Source: Diplolepis rosae | Taxonomy: Eukaryota; Arthropoda; Insecta; Hymenoptera; Diplolepididae | Reading direction: 5' to 3' | DNA length: 64,000 nt | NCBI GenBank assembly: GCA_030998225.1 | Contig: JAPYXD010000473.1 | Span: 42,109-106,108 of the forward strand | In this document: positions 1 through 11,947 of the stretch, one piece after another | How the letters are laid out: each line of letters begins with the position of its first letter | Position numbering within the stretch: the stretch's first letter is position 1 | The notes under the pieces: generated by a model | Databases searched by the model: none | What the model was told of the DNA's origin: nothing | Seen by the model: the letters and a program-made list of their open reading frames with translations, nothing else | Position numbers and translations under genes: made by a program

Positions 1-104
1 GTTTCAAAAAGACTATAAAAGTAGCCGGAACAATAAATACTATATTGTGCAAACGGCTTTTCTGCTAGAAAACAATGTTAGTGAAATTTAATTTAAATTG
101 TTGT

Positions 105-115
105 TTCGCTGCGAA
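105..115. repeat. 11 bp dyad ttcgctgcgaa, one per unit (first occurrence)
   Basis: TTCGC-T-GCGAA is a perfect five-base inverted repeat around one central base. It lies about 105 bp into nearly every unit, A and B alike. Common decay variants are ttggttgcgaa, ttcgttgcgaa, ttcgttgagaa, cgctgtaaag and ttctctgcgaa, mostly in the flanks and old mixed region. The dyad could be a protein-binding site, but no known site (for example the CENP-B box) matches it. Confidence 0.5.
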
Positions 116-1740
116 GAAATACAATGTTATTTTTTGAAATGGGGTTTTTCGATTCATTCTTTTATAACTTGATTTAGTTCTTATATGTGCTTTTCTTATT
201 AGTTCTGCGACAAACACTAACATTTGTAAATTCGACTTTTCGAATATATGCAAACGCCATTGAATGTAAATTGAGATTTTATGATGCTACATGCTTAATC
301 TGACATGCACTATTCGATAATCTGAAATTTACATTTCTCAATTAATAATACATTAAGTATAGAACTGATCAAAACAAGGTTGTTGAATTTCACGTAAATC
401 ATGTTTACGGACGCGCTGAATGACAAACACCAACGATTTCCAAAAACGTGAAATGTTTCAAAAAGACTATAAAAGTAGCCGGAACGATAAATACTATATT
501 GTGCAAACGGCTTTTCTGCTAGAAAACAATGATAGTGAAATTTAATTTAAACTGTTGATTCGCTGCGAAGAAATACACTGTTATTTTTTGAAATGGGGTT
601 TTTCGATTTATTCTTTTATAACTTGATTTAGTTTTTATATGTGCTTTTCTTATTCATTCTGCGACAAACACTAACATTTGTAAATTCGACTTTTCTAATA
701 TATGCAAACGCCATTGAATGTAAATTGAGATTTTATGATGCTACATGCTTAATCTGACATGCACTATTCGATAATCTGAAATTTACATTTCTCAATTAAT
801 AATACATTAAGTATAGAACTGATCAAATCAAGGTTGTTGAATTTCACGTAAATCATGTTTATGGACGCGCTGAATGACAATCACCAACGATTTCCAAAAA
901 CGTGAAATGTTTCAAAAAGACTATAAAAGTAGCCGTAACGATAAATACTATATTGTGCAAACGGCTTTTCTGCTAGAAAACAATGTTAGTGAAATTTAAT
1001 TTAAACTGTTGATTCGCTGCGAAGAAATACGATGTTATTTTTTGAAGTGGGGTTTTTCGATTTATTCTTTTATAACTTGATTTAGTTTTTATATGTGCTT
1101 TTCTTATTCATTCTGCGACAAACACTAACATTTGTAAATTCGACTTTTCGAATATATCCAAACGCCATTGAATGTAAATTGAGATTTTATGATACTACAT
1201 GCTTAATCTGACATGCACTAGTCGATAATCTGAAATTTACATTTCTCAATTAGTAATACATTAAGTATAGAACTGATCAAATCAAGGTTGTTGAATTTCA
1301 CGTAAATCATGTTTATGGACGCGCTGAATGACAATCACCAACGATTTCCAAAAACGTGAAATGTTTCAAAAAGACTATAAATGTAGCCGGAACGATAAAT
1401 ACTATATTGTGCAAATGGCTTTTCTGCTAGAAAACAATGTTAGTGAAATTTAATTTAAACTGTTGATTCGCTGCGAAGAAATACCATGTTATTTTTTGAA
1501 ATGGGGTTTTTCGATTTATTCTTTTATAACTTTATTCAGTTTCTATATGTGCTTTTCTTATTCATTCTGCGACAAACACTAACATTTGTAAATTCGACTT
1601 TTCGAATATATGCAAACGCCATTGAATGTAAATTGAGATTTTATGATAATACATGCTTAATCTGTCATGCACTATTCGATAATCTGAAATTTACATTTCT
1701 CAATTAGTAATAAATTAAGTATAGAACTGATCAAATCAAA

Positions 1741-1835
1741 GTTGTTGAATTTCACGTAAATCATGTTTATGGACGCGCTGAATGACAATCACCAACGATT
1801 TCCAAAAACGTGATATGTTTCAAAAAGACTATAAA
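1741..1835 (+). repeat. Example of the ~95 bp block conserved across A and B units
   Basis: From gttgttgaat through gtaaatcatgttta, gcgctgaatgacaat, caccaacgatttcc, aacgtgatatgtttc to gactataaa, the unit boundary region aligns between A, B1, B2 and hybrid units with only substitutions and rare 1-3 base losses. Middle and tail regions of A and B differ by whole modules. The block also holds the only GC-rich patch of the unit (acgcgctg or ggcgcgcgg). Confidence 0.55.
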
Positions 1836-2261
1836 AGTAGCCGGAACTGTATGGTGCAAACGGCTTTTCTGCTAGAAAACAATGTTAGTGAAATTTAATT
1901 TAAACTGTTGATTCGTTGCGAAGAAATACAATGTTATTTTTTGAAATGGGGTTTTTCGATTTATTCTTTTATAACTTTATTCAGTTTTTATATGTGCTTT
2001 TCATATTCATTCTGCGACAAACACAAACATTTGTAAATTTGACTTTTCGAATATACCCAAACGCCATTGAATGTAAATTGAGATTTTATGATGCTACATG
2101 CTTAATCTGACATGCACTATTCGATAATCTGAAATTTACATTTCTCAATTAATAATACATTAAGTAAAGAACTGATCAAATGAAGGTTGTTGAATTTGAC
2201 GTAAATCATGTTTATGGACGCGCTGAATGACAATCACCAACAATTTCCAAAAACGTGATAT

Positions 2262-2731
2262 GTTTCAAAAAGACTATAAAGGTTGCCGACAACATAATTT
2301 CTATATGTTGCAAACGCCGTTTTTGTTAGAAAAAATTATTAGTGATATATAATTTAAACCGTTGAGTCGCTGCGAAGAAACACAAAGTTATTTTTTAGAA
2401 ATAGAGTTTTCCGATATGTTTTTTTATAACTTTACTCAGTTTGCTCCGATGGAAGGCACAAGTATTTTCTTTTTGATCTACCTCTTTGATCAGAACAGGC
2501 AAAACCATATTATGTATTTAGATCTTTTAAGTGCTTTTCATATTGATTCTGCGACAAACACTAACATTTGTAAATTCGAATTTTCGACTATATGCAAACG
2601 AAAATTCACCTTTCTCAAATAAAAATACATTACGTGAAGAACTGATGAATTGAAGGTTGTTGAATTTGACGTAAGTCATGTTTATAGGCGCGCTGAATGA
2701 CAATCACCAACGATTTCCAAAAACGCGATAT
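2262..2731 (+). repeat. B-form unit, subtype B1 (470 bp)
   Basis: This is the first B unit. It differs from A units by the front allele ttgccgacaacataa, by a ~84 bp B-specific module starting gctccgatggaaggcacaag just after the landmark ctcagttt, and by lacking the ~68 bp A-specific module after atgcaaacg. Landmarks shared with A (cgctgcgaagaaa, ttctgcgacaaa, gttgttgaatttgacg, gcgctgaatgacaat) keep it in register. An open frame of 86 codons covers the module, but it begins at TTG and is not a convincing gene. Confidence 0.93.
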
Positions 2732-3183
2732 GTTTCAAAAAGACTATAAAAGTAGCCGGAACGATAAATACTATATTGTGCAAACGGCTTTTCTGCTAGA
2801 AAACAATGTTAGTGAAATTTAATTTAAACTGTTGATTCGCTGCGAAGAAATACAATGTTTTTTTTTTAAATGGGGTTTTTCGATTTATTCTTTTATAACT
2901 TTATTCAGTTTTTATATGTGCTTTTCATATTCATTCTGCGACAAATGCTAACATTTGAAAATTTGACTTTTCGAATATACGCAAACGCCATTGAATGTAA
3001 ATTGAGATTTTATGTTACTACATACTTAATCTGACATACTCTATTCGATAATCAGAAATTTGCATTTCTCAATGTAATAAATAGAGTGAAGAACTGATAA
3101 AATGTAGGTTGTTGACTTTCACGTAAATCATGTTTATAGACGCGCTGAATGACAATCACCAACGATTTCCGAAGACGTGATAT

Positions 3184-3653
3184 GTTTCAAAAAGACTATA
3201 AAAGTTGCCAACAACATAAGTTCTATATGTTGAAAACGGCGTTTTTGTTAGAAAAAATTATTAGTGATATTTAATTTAAACCTTTGAGTCGCTGTAAAGA
3301 AATACAAAGTAATTTTTTTGAAATGAGGTTTTTCGATTCGTTGTTTTATAACATTACTCAGTTTGCTCCGATGGAAGGCACAAGTATTTTCTTTTTGATC
3401 TACCTCTTTGATCAGAACACGCAAAACCATATAATGGATTTAGATCTTTTAAGTGCTTTTCATATTGATTCTGCGACAAACACTAACATTTGTAAATTCG
3501 AATTTTCGACTATATGCAAACGAAAATTCACATTTCTCAAATAAAAATACATTACGTGAAGAACTGATCAAATGAAGGTTGTTGAATTTGACGTAAATCA
3601 TGTTTATGGACGCGCTGAATGACAATCACCAACGATTTCCGAAAACGTGATAT
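3184..3653 (+). repeat. B-form unit, subtype B1 (470 bp)
   Basis: It contains the B module (gctccgatggaaggcacaag) and lacks the A module. Marker alleles are gttgccaacaacataag, gctgtaaagaaatac and gaggtttttcgattcg. It matches the B unit at 13771 almost throughout, including these private alleles, and therefore belongs to the paralogous pair of segments. Confidence 0.93.
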
Positions 3654-5015
3654 GTTTCAAAAAGACCATAAAAGTAGCCGTAACGATAAATACTATGTGG
3701 TGCAAACGGCTTTTCTGCTAGAAAACAATGTTAGTGAAATTTAATTTAAACTGCTGATTCGCTGCGAAGAAATACACTGTTATTTTTTGAAATGGGGTTT
3801 TTCGATTTATTCTTTTATAACTTTATTCAGTTTTTATATGTTCTTTTCGTATTCATTCTGCGACAAATGCTAACATTTTTAAATTTGACTTTTCTAATAT
3901 ACGCAAACGCCATTAAATGTAAATTGAGATTTTATTTCACTACATACTTAATCTGACATACACTATTCGATAAAACGAATTTTTTATGTCTGAATTAATA
4001 ATACATTAAGTGAAGAACTGATCAAATGTAGGTTGTTGAATTTGACGTAAATCATGTTTATAGACGCGCTGAATGACAATCACCAACGATTTCCGAAAAC
4101 CTGAAATGTTTCAAAAAGACTATAAAAGTAGCCGTAACAATAAATACTATATGGTGCAAACTGCTTTTCTGCTAGAAAACAATGTTAGTGAAATATAATT
4201 TAAGCTGTTGATTGGTTGCGAAGAAATACAATGTTATTGTTTGAAATGGGGTTTTTCGATTTATTCTTTTATAACGTTATTCAGTTTTTATATGTTCTTT
4301 TCGTATTCATTCTGCGACAAATGCTAACATTTTTAAATTTGACTTTTCGAATATACGCAAACGCCATTGAATGTAAATTGAGATTTTATTTTACTACATG
4401 CTTAATCTGACATGCACTGTTCGATAATCTGAAATTTACATTTCTCAAATAATAATACATTAAGTAAAGAACTGATCAAATGAAGGTTGTTGAATTTGAC
4501 GAAAATCATGTTTATAGGCGCGCGGAATGACAATCACCAACGATTTCCAAAAACGTGATATGTTTCAAAAAGACTATAAAAGTAGCCGGAACAATAAATA
4601 CTATATTGTGCAAACGGCTTTTCTGCAACAAAACAATGTTAGTGAAATTAAATTTAAACTGTTCATTCGTTGAGAAGAAATACAATGTTATTTTTTGAAA
4701 TGGGGTTTTTCGATTTATTCTTTTATAACTTTATTCAGTTTTTATATGTTCTTTTCGTATTCATTCTGCGACAAATGCTAACATTTTTAAATTTGACTTT
4801 TCTAATATACGCAAACGCCATTGAATGTAAATTGAGATTTTATTTTACTACATGCTTAATCTGACATGCACTATTCGATAATCTGAAATTTACATTTCTC
4901 AATTAATATTACGTTAAGTGAAGAACTGATCAAATGTAGGTTGTTGAATTTGACGTAAATCATGTTTATAGACGCGCTGAATGACAATTACCAACGATTT
5001 CCGAAAACGTGATAT

Positions 5016-5401
5016 GTTTCAAAAAGACCATAAAAGTAGCCGTAACGATAAATACTATGTGGTGCAAACGGCTTTTCTGCTAGAAAACAATGTTAGTGAA
5101 ATTTAATTTAAACTGCTGATTCGCTGCGAAGAAATACACTGTTATTTTTTGAAATGGGGTTTTTCGATTTATTCTTTTATAACTTGATTTAGTTTTTATA
5201 TGTGCTTTTATTATTCATTCTGCGACAAACACTAACATTTGTAAATTCGACTTTTCGAAAATATGCAAACACAATTAACATTTCTCAATTAAAAATACAT
5301 TACGTGAGGAACTGATGAAATGAATGTTGTTGAATTTGAAGTAAATCATGTTTATGGACGCGCTGAATGACAATCACCAACGATTATCAAAAACGTGATA
5401 T
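5016..5401 (+). repeat. Minimal 386 bp unit: A front joined to B2 tail
   Basis: The front is a standard core-type A unit (gaccataaaag, aatacactg, cttgatttag) that lacks the B module. After ttctgcgacaaacac it carries the B2 tail (cgaaaatatgcaaacac, gaggaactgatg, gaagtaaatcatg, gattatcaaaaacg), which lacks the A module. It therefore has neither module and marks the shortest core of the satellite. The switch lies in the region shared by A and B around the landmark ctaacatttgtaaattcg. Confidence 0.9.
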
Positions 5402-7217
5402 GTTTCAAAAAGTCTATAAAAGTAGCCGGAAAGATAAATACTATGTGGTGCAAACGGCTTTTCTGCTAGAAAACAATGTTAGTGAAATTCAATTTAAATT
5501 GTTGTTTCGCTGCGAAGAAATACAATGTTATTTTTTGAAATGGGGTTTTTCGATTCATTCTTTTATAACTTTATTCAGCTTTTATATGTGCTTTTCATAT
5601 TCATTCTGCGACAAATGCTAACATTTGAAAATTTGACTTTTCGAATATACGCAAACGCCATTGAATGTAAATTGAGATTTTATGATACTACATGCTTAAT
5701 CTGACATGCACTATTCGATAATCTCAAATTTACATTTCTCAATTAATATTACGTTAAGTGAAGAACTGTTCAAATGTAGGTTGTTGGATTTGACGTAAAT
5801 CATGTTTATAGACGCGCTGAATGACAATTACCAACGATTTCCGAAAACGTGATATGTTTCAAAAAGACCATAAAAGTAGCCGTAACGATAAATACTATGT
5901 GGTGCAAACGGCTTTTCTGCTAGAAAACAATGTTAGTGAAATTTAATTTAAACTGCTGATTCGCTGCGAAGAAATACACTGTTATTTTTTGAAATGGGGT
6001 TTTTCGATTTATTCTTTTATAACTTGATTTAGTTTTTATATGTTCTTTTCGTATTCATTCTGCGACAAATGCTAACATTTTTAAATTTGACTTTTCGAAT
6101 ATACGCAAACGCCATTGAATGTAAATTGAGATTTTATGATACTACATGCTTAATCTGACATGCACTATTCGATAATCTCAAATTTACATTTCTCGATTAA
6201 TATTACGTTAAGTGAAGAACTGATCAAATGTAGGTTGTTGAATTTGACGTAAATCATGTTTATAGACGCGCTGAATGACAATTACCAACGATTTCCGAAA
6301 ACGTGATATGTTTCAAAAAGACCATAAAAGTAGCCGTAACGATAAATACTATGTGGTGCAAACGGCTTTTCTGCTAGAAAACAATGTTAGTGAAGTTTAA
6401 TTTAAATTGTTGATTCGCTGCGAAGAAATACAATGTTATTTTTTGAAATGGGGTTTTTCGATTTACTCTTTTATAACATGATTTAGTTTTTATATGTGCT
6501 TTTCTTATTCATTCTGCGACAAACACTAACATTTGTAAATTTGACTTTTCGACTATACGCAAACGCCATTGAATGTAAATTGAGATTTTATGATACTACA
6601 TGCTTAATCTGACATGCACTATTCGATAATCTCAAATTTACATTTCTCGATTAATATTACGTTAAGTGAAGAACTGATCAAATGTAGGTTGTTGAATTTG
6701 ACGTAAATCATGTTTATAGACGCGCTGAATGACAATTACCAACGATTTCCGAAAACGTGATATGTTTCAAAAAGACCATAAAAGTAGCCGTAACGATAAA
6801 TACTATGTGGTGCAAACGGCTTTTCTGCTAGAAAACAATGTTAGTGAAATTTAATTTAAACTGCTGATTCGCTGCGAAGAAATACACTGTTATTTTTTGA
6901 AATGGGGTTTTTCGATTTATTCTTTTATAACTTGATTTAGTTTTTATATGTGCTTTTCTTATTCATTCTGCGACAAATGCTAACATTTGAAAATTTGACT
7001 TTTCGAATATATGCAAACGCCATTGAATGTAAATTGAGATTTTATGATGCTACATGCTTAATCTTAGATGCACTATTCGATAATCTGAAATTTACATTTC
7101 TCAATTAATAATACATTAAGTAACGAACTGATCAAATGAAGGTTGTTGAATTTGACGTAAATCATGTTTATGGACGCGTTGAATGACAATCACCAACAAT
7201 TTCCAAAAACGTGATAT
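5402..7217 (+). repeat. Block of four A-form units
   Basis: Units start at 5402, 5856, 6310 and 6764, each 454 bp. The unit at 5402 carries gaaattcaattt where most units have gaaatttaattt, which removes a TAA and leaves an 84-codon frame open. Units 5856 onward are of the core type (gaccataaaagtagccgtaac, cttgatttag, gacaattacc). They resemble the 20-54 kb core and so look recently exchanged with it. Confidence 0.85.
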
Positions 7218-7686
7218 GTTTCAAAAAGACTATAAAGGTTGCCGACAACATAAGATCTATATGTTGCAAACGGCGTTTTTGTTAGAAATAATTATTAGTG
7301 ATATGTAATTTAAACCGTTGAGTCGCTGCGAAGAAACACAAAGTTATTTTTTAGAAATGGAGTTTTCCGATAAGTTTTTTTATAACTTTACTCAGTTTGC
7401 TCCGATGGAAGGCACAAGTATTTTCTTTTTGATCTATCTCTTTGATCAGAACACGCAAAACCATATAATGGATTTAGATCTTTTAAGTGCTTTTCATATT
7501 GATTCTGCGACAAACACTAACATTTGTAAATTCGAATTTTCGACTATATGCAAACGAAAATCCACATTTCTTAAGAAAAATACATTACGTTATGAACTAA
7601 TCAAATGAAGGTTATTGAATTTGACGTAAATCATGTTTATAGACGCGCTGAATGACAATCACCAAATATTTCCGAAAACGTGATAT
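7218..7686 (+). repeat. B-form unit, subtype B1 (469 bp)
   Basis: It has the B module and lacks the A module. The tail ttaagaaaaatacattacg is one base shorter than in its relatives, which fuses the frames and extends the TTG-initiated open frame to 96 codons. The following A unit (7687) ends in a rare allele, and this unit's own tail carries accaaatatttccg, shared with the tail of the unit starting 18775. Confidence 0.92.
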
Positions 7687-9503
7687 GTTTCAAAAAGACT
7701 ATAAAGGTAGCCGTAACGATAAATACTATATGGTGCAAACTGCTTTTCTGCTAGAAAACAATGTTAGTGAAATTTAATTTAAACTGTTGATTCGTTGCGA
7801 AGAGATACAAGGTGATTTTTTGAAATGGGGTTTTTCGATTTATTCTTTTATAACTTCATTCAGTTTTAATATGTGCTTTTCGTATTCATTCTGCGACAAA
7901 TGCTAACATTTTTAAATTTGACTTTTCTAATACACGCAAACGCCATTGAATGTAAATTGAGATTTTATTTTACTACATACTTAATCTGACATACACTATT
8001 CGATAAAACGAATTTTTTATATCTCAATTAATAATACATTAAGTGAAGAACTGATCAAATGTAGGTTGTTGAATTTGACGTAAATCATGTTTATAGACGC
8101 GCCGAATGACAATCACCAACGATTTCCGAAAACCTGAAATGTTTCAAAAAGACTATAAAAGTAACCGTAACAATAAATACTATATGGTGCAAACTGCTTT
8201 TCTGCTAGAAAACAATGTTAGTGAAATTTAATTTAAACTGTTGATTCGTTGCGAAGAAATACAATGTTAATGTTTGAAATGGGGTTTTTCGATTTATTCT
8301 TTTATAACTTTATTCAGTTTTTATATGTTCTTTTCGTATTCATTCTGCAAACAAATGCTAACATTTTTAAATTTGACTTTTCGACTATACGCAAACGCCA
8401 TTGAATGTAAATTGAGATTTTATGATACTACATGCTTAATCTGACATGCACTATTCGATAATCTCAAATTTACATTTCTCAATTAATATTACGTTAAGTG
8501 AAGAACTGATCAAATGTAGGTTGTTGAATTTGACGTAAATCATGTTTATAGACGTGCTGAATGACAATTACCAACGATTTCCGAAAACGTGATATGTTTC
8601 AAAAAGACCATAAAAGTAGCCGTAACGATAAATACTATGTGGTGCAAACGGCATTTCTGTTTGAAAACAATATTAGTGTAATTTAATTTAAACTGTTGAT
8701 TCGCTGCGAAGAAATACAATGTTAATTTTTGAAATGGGGTTTTTGGATTTATTCTTTTATAACTTTATTCAGTTTTTATATGTGCTTTTCATATTCATTC
8801 TGCGACAAATGCTAACATTTTTAAATTTGACTTTTCGAATATACGCAAACGCCATTGAATGTAAATTGAGATTTTATTTTACTACATGCTTAATCTGACA
8901 TGCACTGTTCGATAATCTGAAATTTACATTTCTCAAATAATAATACATTAAGTAAAGAACTGATCAAATGAAGGTTGTTGAATTTGACGTAAATCATGTT
9001 TATAGGCGCGCGGAATGACAATCACCAACGATTTCCAAAAACGTGATATGTTTCAAAAAGACTATAAAAGTAGCCGGAACAATAAATACTATATTGTGCA
9101 AACGGCTTTTCTGCTAGAAAACAATGTTAGTGAAATTTAATTTAAATTGTTGATTCGCTGCGAAGAAATACAATGTTATTTTTTGAAATGGGGTTTTTCG
9201 ATTTATTCTTTTATAACTTGATTTAGTTTTTATATGTGCTTTTCTTATTCATTCTGCGACAAACACTAACATTTGTAAATTTGACTTTTCGACTATACGC
9301 AAACGCCATTGAATGTAAATTGAGATTTTATGATACTACATGCTTAATCTGACATGCACTATTCGATAATCTCAAATTTACATTTCTCAATTAATATTAC
9401 GTTAAGTGAAGAACTGATCAAATGTAGGTTGTTGAATTTGACGTAAATCATGTTTATAGACGCGCTGAATGACAATTACCAACGATTTCCGAAAACGTGA
9501 TAT
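7687..9503 (+). repeat. Block of four A-form units
   Basis: Units start at 7687, 8141 (455 bp, one extra base in tctgcaaacaaatgc), 8596 and 9050. The first two carry the gataaaacgaattt or tttttaaattt alleles of the old mixed region. Unit 8596 is a Q-like core type (catttctgtttg, attagtgtaattt). Unit 9050 is a P type (ccggaacaataaatac). The mixture shows core and flank alleles side by side. Confidence 0.85.
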
Positions 9504-9969
9504 GTTTCAAAAAGACTATAAAGGTTGCCGACAACATAAGATCTATATGTTGCAAACGGCGTTTTTGTTAGAAAAAATTATTAGTGATATTTAATTTAAA
9601 CCGTTGATTCGCTGCGAAGAAACACAAAGTTATTTTTTAGAAATGGAGTTTTCCGATATGTTTTTTTATAACTTTACTCAGTTAGCTCCGATGGAAGGCA
9701 CAAGTATTTTCTTTTTGATCTACCTCTTTGATCAGAACACGCAAACCATATAATGGATTTCGATTTTTTGTGTGAATTTCATATTCATTCTGTGAAAAAC
9801 ACTAACATTTGTAAATTCGACTTTTCGAAAATATGCAAACACAATTCACATTTCTCAATTAAAAATACATTACGTGAGGAACTGATGAAATGAAGGTTGT
9901 TGAATTTGAAGTAAATCATGTTTATGGCCGCTGAATGACAATCACCAACGATTATCAAAAACGTGATAT
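9504..9969 (+). repeat. B-form unit, subtype B2 (466 bp)
   Basis: B module present, A module absent. Subtype B2 is marked by cattctgtga, cgaaaatatgcaaacac, gaggaactgatg, gaagtaaatcatg and gattatcaaaaacg. Two small deletions are visible: one base in gcaaaccatataatgg, and a short loss giving tttatggccgctgaatg where others read tttatggacgcgctg. That second deletion opens a 75-codon minus-strand frame, which I regard as incidental. Confidence 0.9.
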
Positions 9970-10585
9970 GTTTCAAAAAGACTATAAAAGTAGCCAGAAC
10001 TGTATGGTGCAAACGGCTTTTCTGCTAGAAAACAATGTTAGTGAAATTTAATTTAAACTGCTGATTCGCTGCGAAGAAATACACTGTTATTTTTTGAAAT
10101 GGGGTTTTTCGATTTATTCTTTTATGACTTGATTTAGTTTTTATATGTGCTTTTCTTATTCATTCTGCGACAAACACTAACATTTGTAAATTCGACTTTT
10201 CGAATATATGCAAACGCCATTGAATGTAAATTGAGATTTTATGATGCTACATGCTTAATCTGACATGCGCTATTCGATAATCTGAAATTTACATTTCTCA
10301 ATTAATAATACATTAAGTAATGAACTGATCAAATGAAGGTTGTTGAATTTGACGTAAATCATGTTTATGGATTTTGATTTTTTGAGTGAATTCCATATTC
10401 ATTCTGTGACAAACACTAACATTTGTAAATTCGACTTTTCGAAAATATGCAAACACAATTCACATTTCTCAATTAAAAATACATTACGTGAGGAACTGAT
10501 GAAATGAAGGTTGTTGAATTTGAAGTAAATCATGTTTATGGACGCGCTGAATGACAATCACCAACGATTATCAAAAACGTGATAT
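9970..10585 (+). repeat. Composite 616 bp unit: complete A unit joined to a B2 tail
   Basis: The A part runs from 9970 to about 10370 and carries the 9 bp front deletion allele (gaactgtatggtgc). At tttatgg it switches to B sequence, attttgattttttgagtg, and continues through a B2 tail to 10585. A reads atggacgcg and B reads ataatggattttg at this point, so the join uses the shared bases atgga (10367-10371). This is an out-of-register recombination product. Confidence 0.9.
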
Positions 10586-11947
10586 GTTTCAAAAAGACTA
10601 TAAAAGTAGCCGGAACGATAAATACTATGTGGTGCAAACGGCTTTTCTGCTAGAAAACAATATTAGTGAAATTCAATTTAAACTGGTCATTCGCTGCGAA
10701 GAAATACAATGTTATTGTTTGAAATGGGGTTTTTCGATTCATTCTTTTATAACTTTATTCAGCTTTTATATGTGCTTTTCATATTCATTCTGCGACAAAT
10801 GCTAACATTTGAAAATTTGACTTTTCGAATATACGCAAACGCCATTGAATGTAAATTGAGATTTTATGATACTACATGCTTAATCTGACATGCACTATTC
10901 GATAATCTCAAATTTACATTTCTCAATTAATATTACGTTAAGTGAAGAACTGATCAAATGTAGGTTGTTGAATTTGACGTAAATCATGTTTATAGACGCG
11001 CTGAATGACAATTACCAACGATTTCCGAAAACGTGATATGTTTCAAAAAGACCATAAAAGTAGCCGTAACGATAAATACTATGTGGTGCAAACGGCTTTT
11101 CTGCTAGAAAACAATGTTAGTGAAATTTAATTTAAACTGCTGATTCGCTGCGAAGAAATACACTGTTATTTTTTGAAATGGGGTTTTTCGATTTATTCTT
11201 TTATAACTTGATTTAGTTTTTATATGTTCTTTTCGTATTCATTCTGCGACAAATGCTAACATTTTTAAATTTGACTTTTCGAATATACGCAAACGCCATT
11301 GAATGTAAATTGAGATTTTATGATACTACATGCTTAATCTGACATGCACTATTCGATAATCTCAAATTTACATTTCTCAATTAATATTACGTTAAGTGAA
11401 GAACTGATCAAATGTAGGTTGTTGAATTTGACGTAAATCATGTTTATAGACGCGCTGAATGACAATTACCAACGATTTCCGAAAACGTGATATGTTTCAA
11501 AAAGACCATAAAAGTAGCCGTAACGATAAATACTATATTGTGCAAACGGCTTTTCTGCTAGAAAACAATGTTAGTGAAATTTAATTTAAATTGTTGATTC
11601 GCTGCGAAGAAATACAATGTTATTTTTTGAAATGGGGTTTTTCGATTTATTCTTTTATAACTTGATTTAGTTTTTATATGTGCTTTTCTTATTCATTCTG
11701 CGACAAACACTAACATTTGTAAATTTGACTTTTCGACTATACGCAAACGCCATTGAATGTAAATTGAGATTTTATGATACTACATGCTTAATCTGACATG
11801 CACTATTCGATAATCTCAAATTTACATTTCTCGATTAATATTACGTTAAGTGAAGAACTGATCAAATGTAGGTTGTTGAATTTGACGTAAATCATGTTTA
11901 TAGACGCGCTGAATGACAATCACCAACGATTTCCGAAAACGTGAAAT
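10586..11947 (+). repeat. Block of three A-form units
   Basis: Units start at 10586, 11040 and 11494, each 454 bp. The unit at 10586 follows a B2 tail and has gaaattcaattt, which again leaves an 84-codon frame open. Units 11040 and 11494 are core type, R-like (tgttcttttcg) and P-tailed (cgactatacgc) respectively. Confidence 0.85.

Larger units (their letters stand above)
1..2261 (+). repeat. Left flank block of five A-form units
   Basis: Units start at 1, 455, 909, 1363 and 1817. The first four are 454 bp; the fifth is 445 bp because gataaatactatattg is replaced by a shorter junction reading gaactgtatggtgc. Marker alleles are gaagtgggg with the cactagtcg allele (unit 909), ataccatg with gtttctatatg (unit 1363), caattagtaatac and ttgaatttcacg. 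The same alleles return at 55-61.7 kb, so this block is related to the right flank rather than to the core. The window starts inside the array, so the left edge of the satellite is not seen. Confidence 0.9.
2262..5401 (+). repeat. Mixed block alternating B-form and A-form units
   Basis: Units start at 2262 (B, 470 bp), 2732 (A, 452), 3184 (B, 470), 3654 (A), 4108 (A), 4562 (A) and 5016 (386 bp hybrid). The A units here carry older-looking alleles such as ttttactacatac, gataaaacgaatttttta and gacgaaaatc. The block corresponds unit by unit to 12856-15583, with local differences. The A unit at 2732 carries the tail allele ataatcagaaattt with aatgtaataaatagag, the apparent source type of the 84 bp insertions found at 54-60 kb. 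Confidence 0.88.

Noticed and set aside
105..115. CENP-B box
   Set aside because: The dyad ttcgctgcgaa shares only the TTCG start with the CENP-B consensus and lacks the CGGG end at the required spacing.
2362..2622. 86-codon open frame covering the B module, repeated at 3284, 12956, 13871 and longer at 7318 and 18406
   Set aside because: It opens at TTG, recurs only because the repeat recurs, differs among copies by amino-acid changes and matches no family I recognise. I do not call it a gene.
4216..4410. 64-codon frame beginning MRRNTML, repeated in many A units (1916, 4670, 13425, 14340, 14794, 54722, 57076)
   Set aside because: The start is TTG, the frame is a short AT-rich hydrophobic stretch interrupted in most units, and it lies in a different frame from the B and 84-codon frames.
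8341..8360. Single-base insertions in units 8141 and 22404 (455 bp) as functional variants
   Set aside because: Isolated one-base changes without a shared background; ordinary mutation or sequencing error is sufficient.
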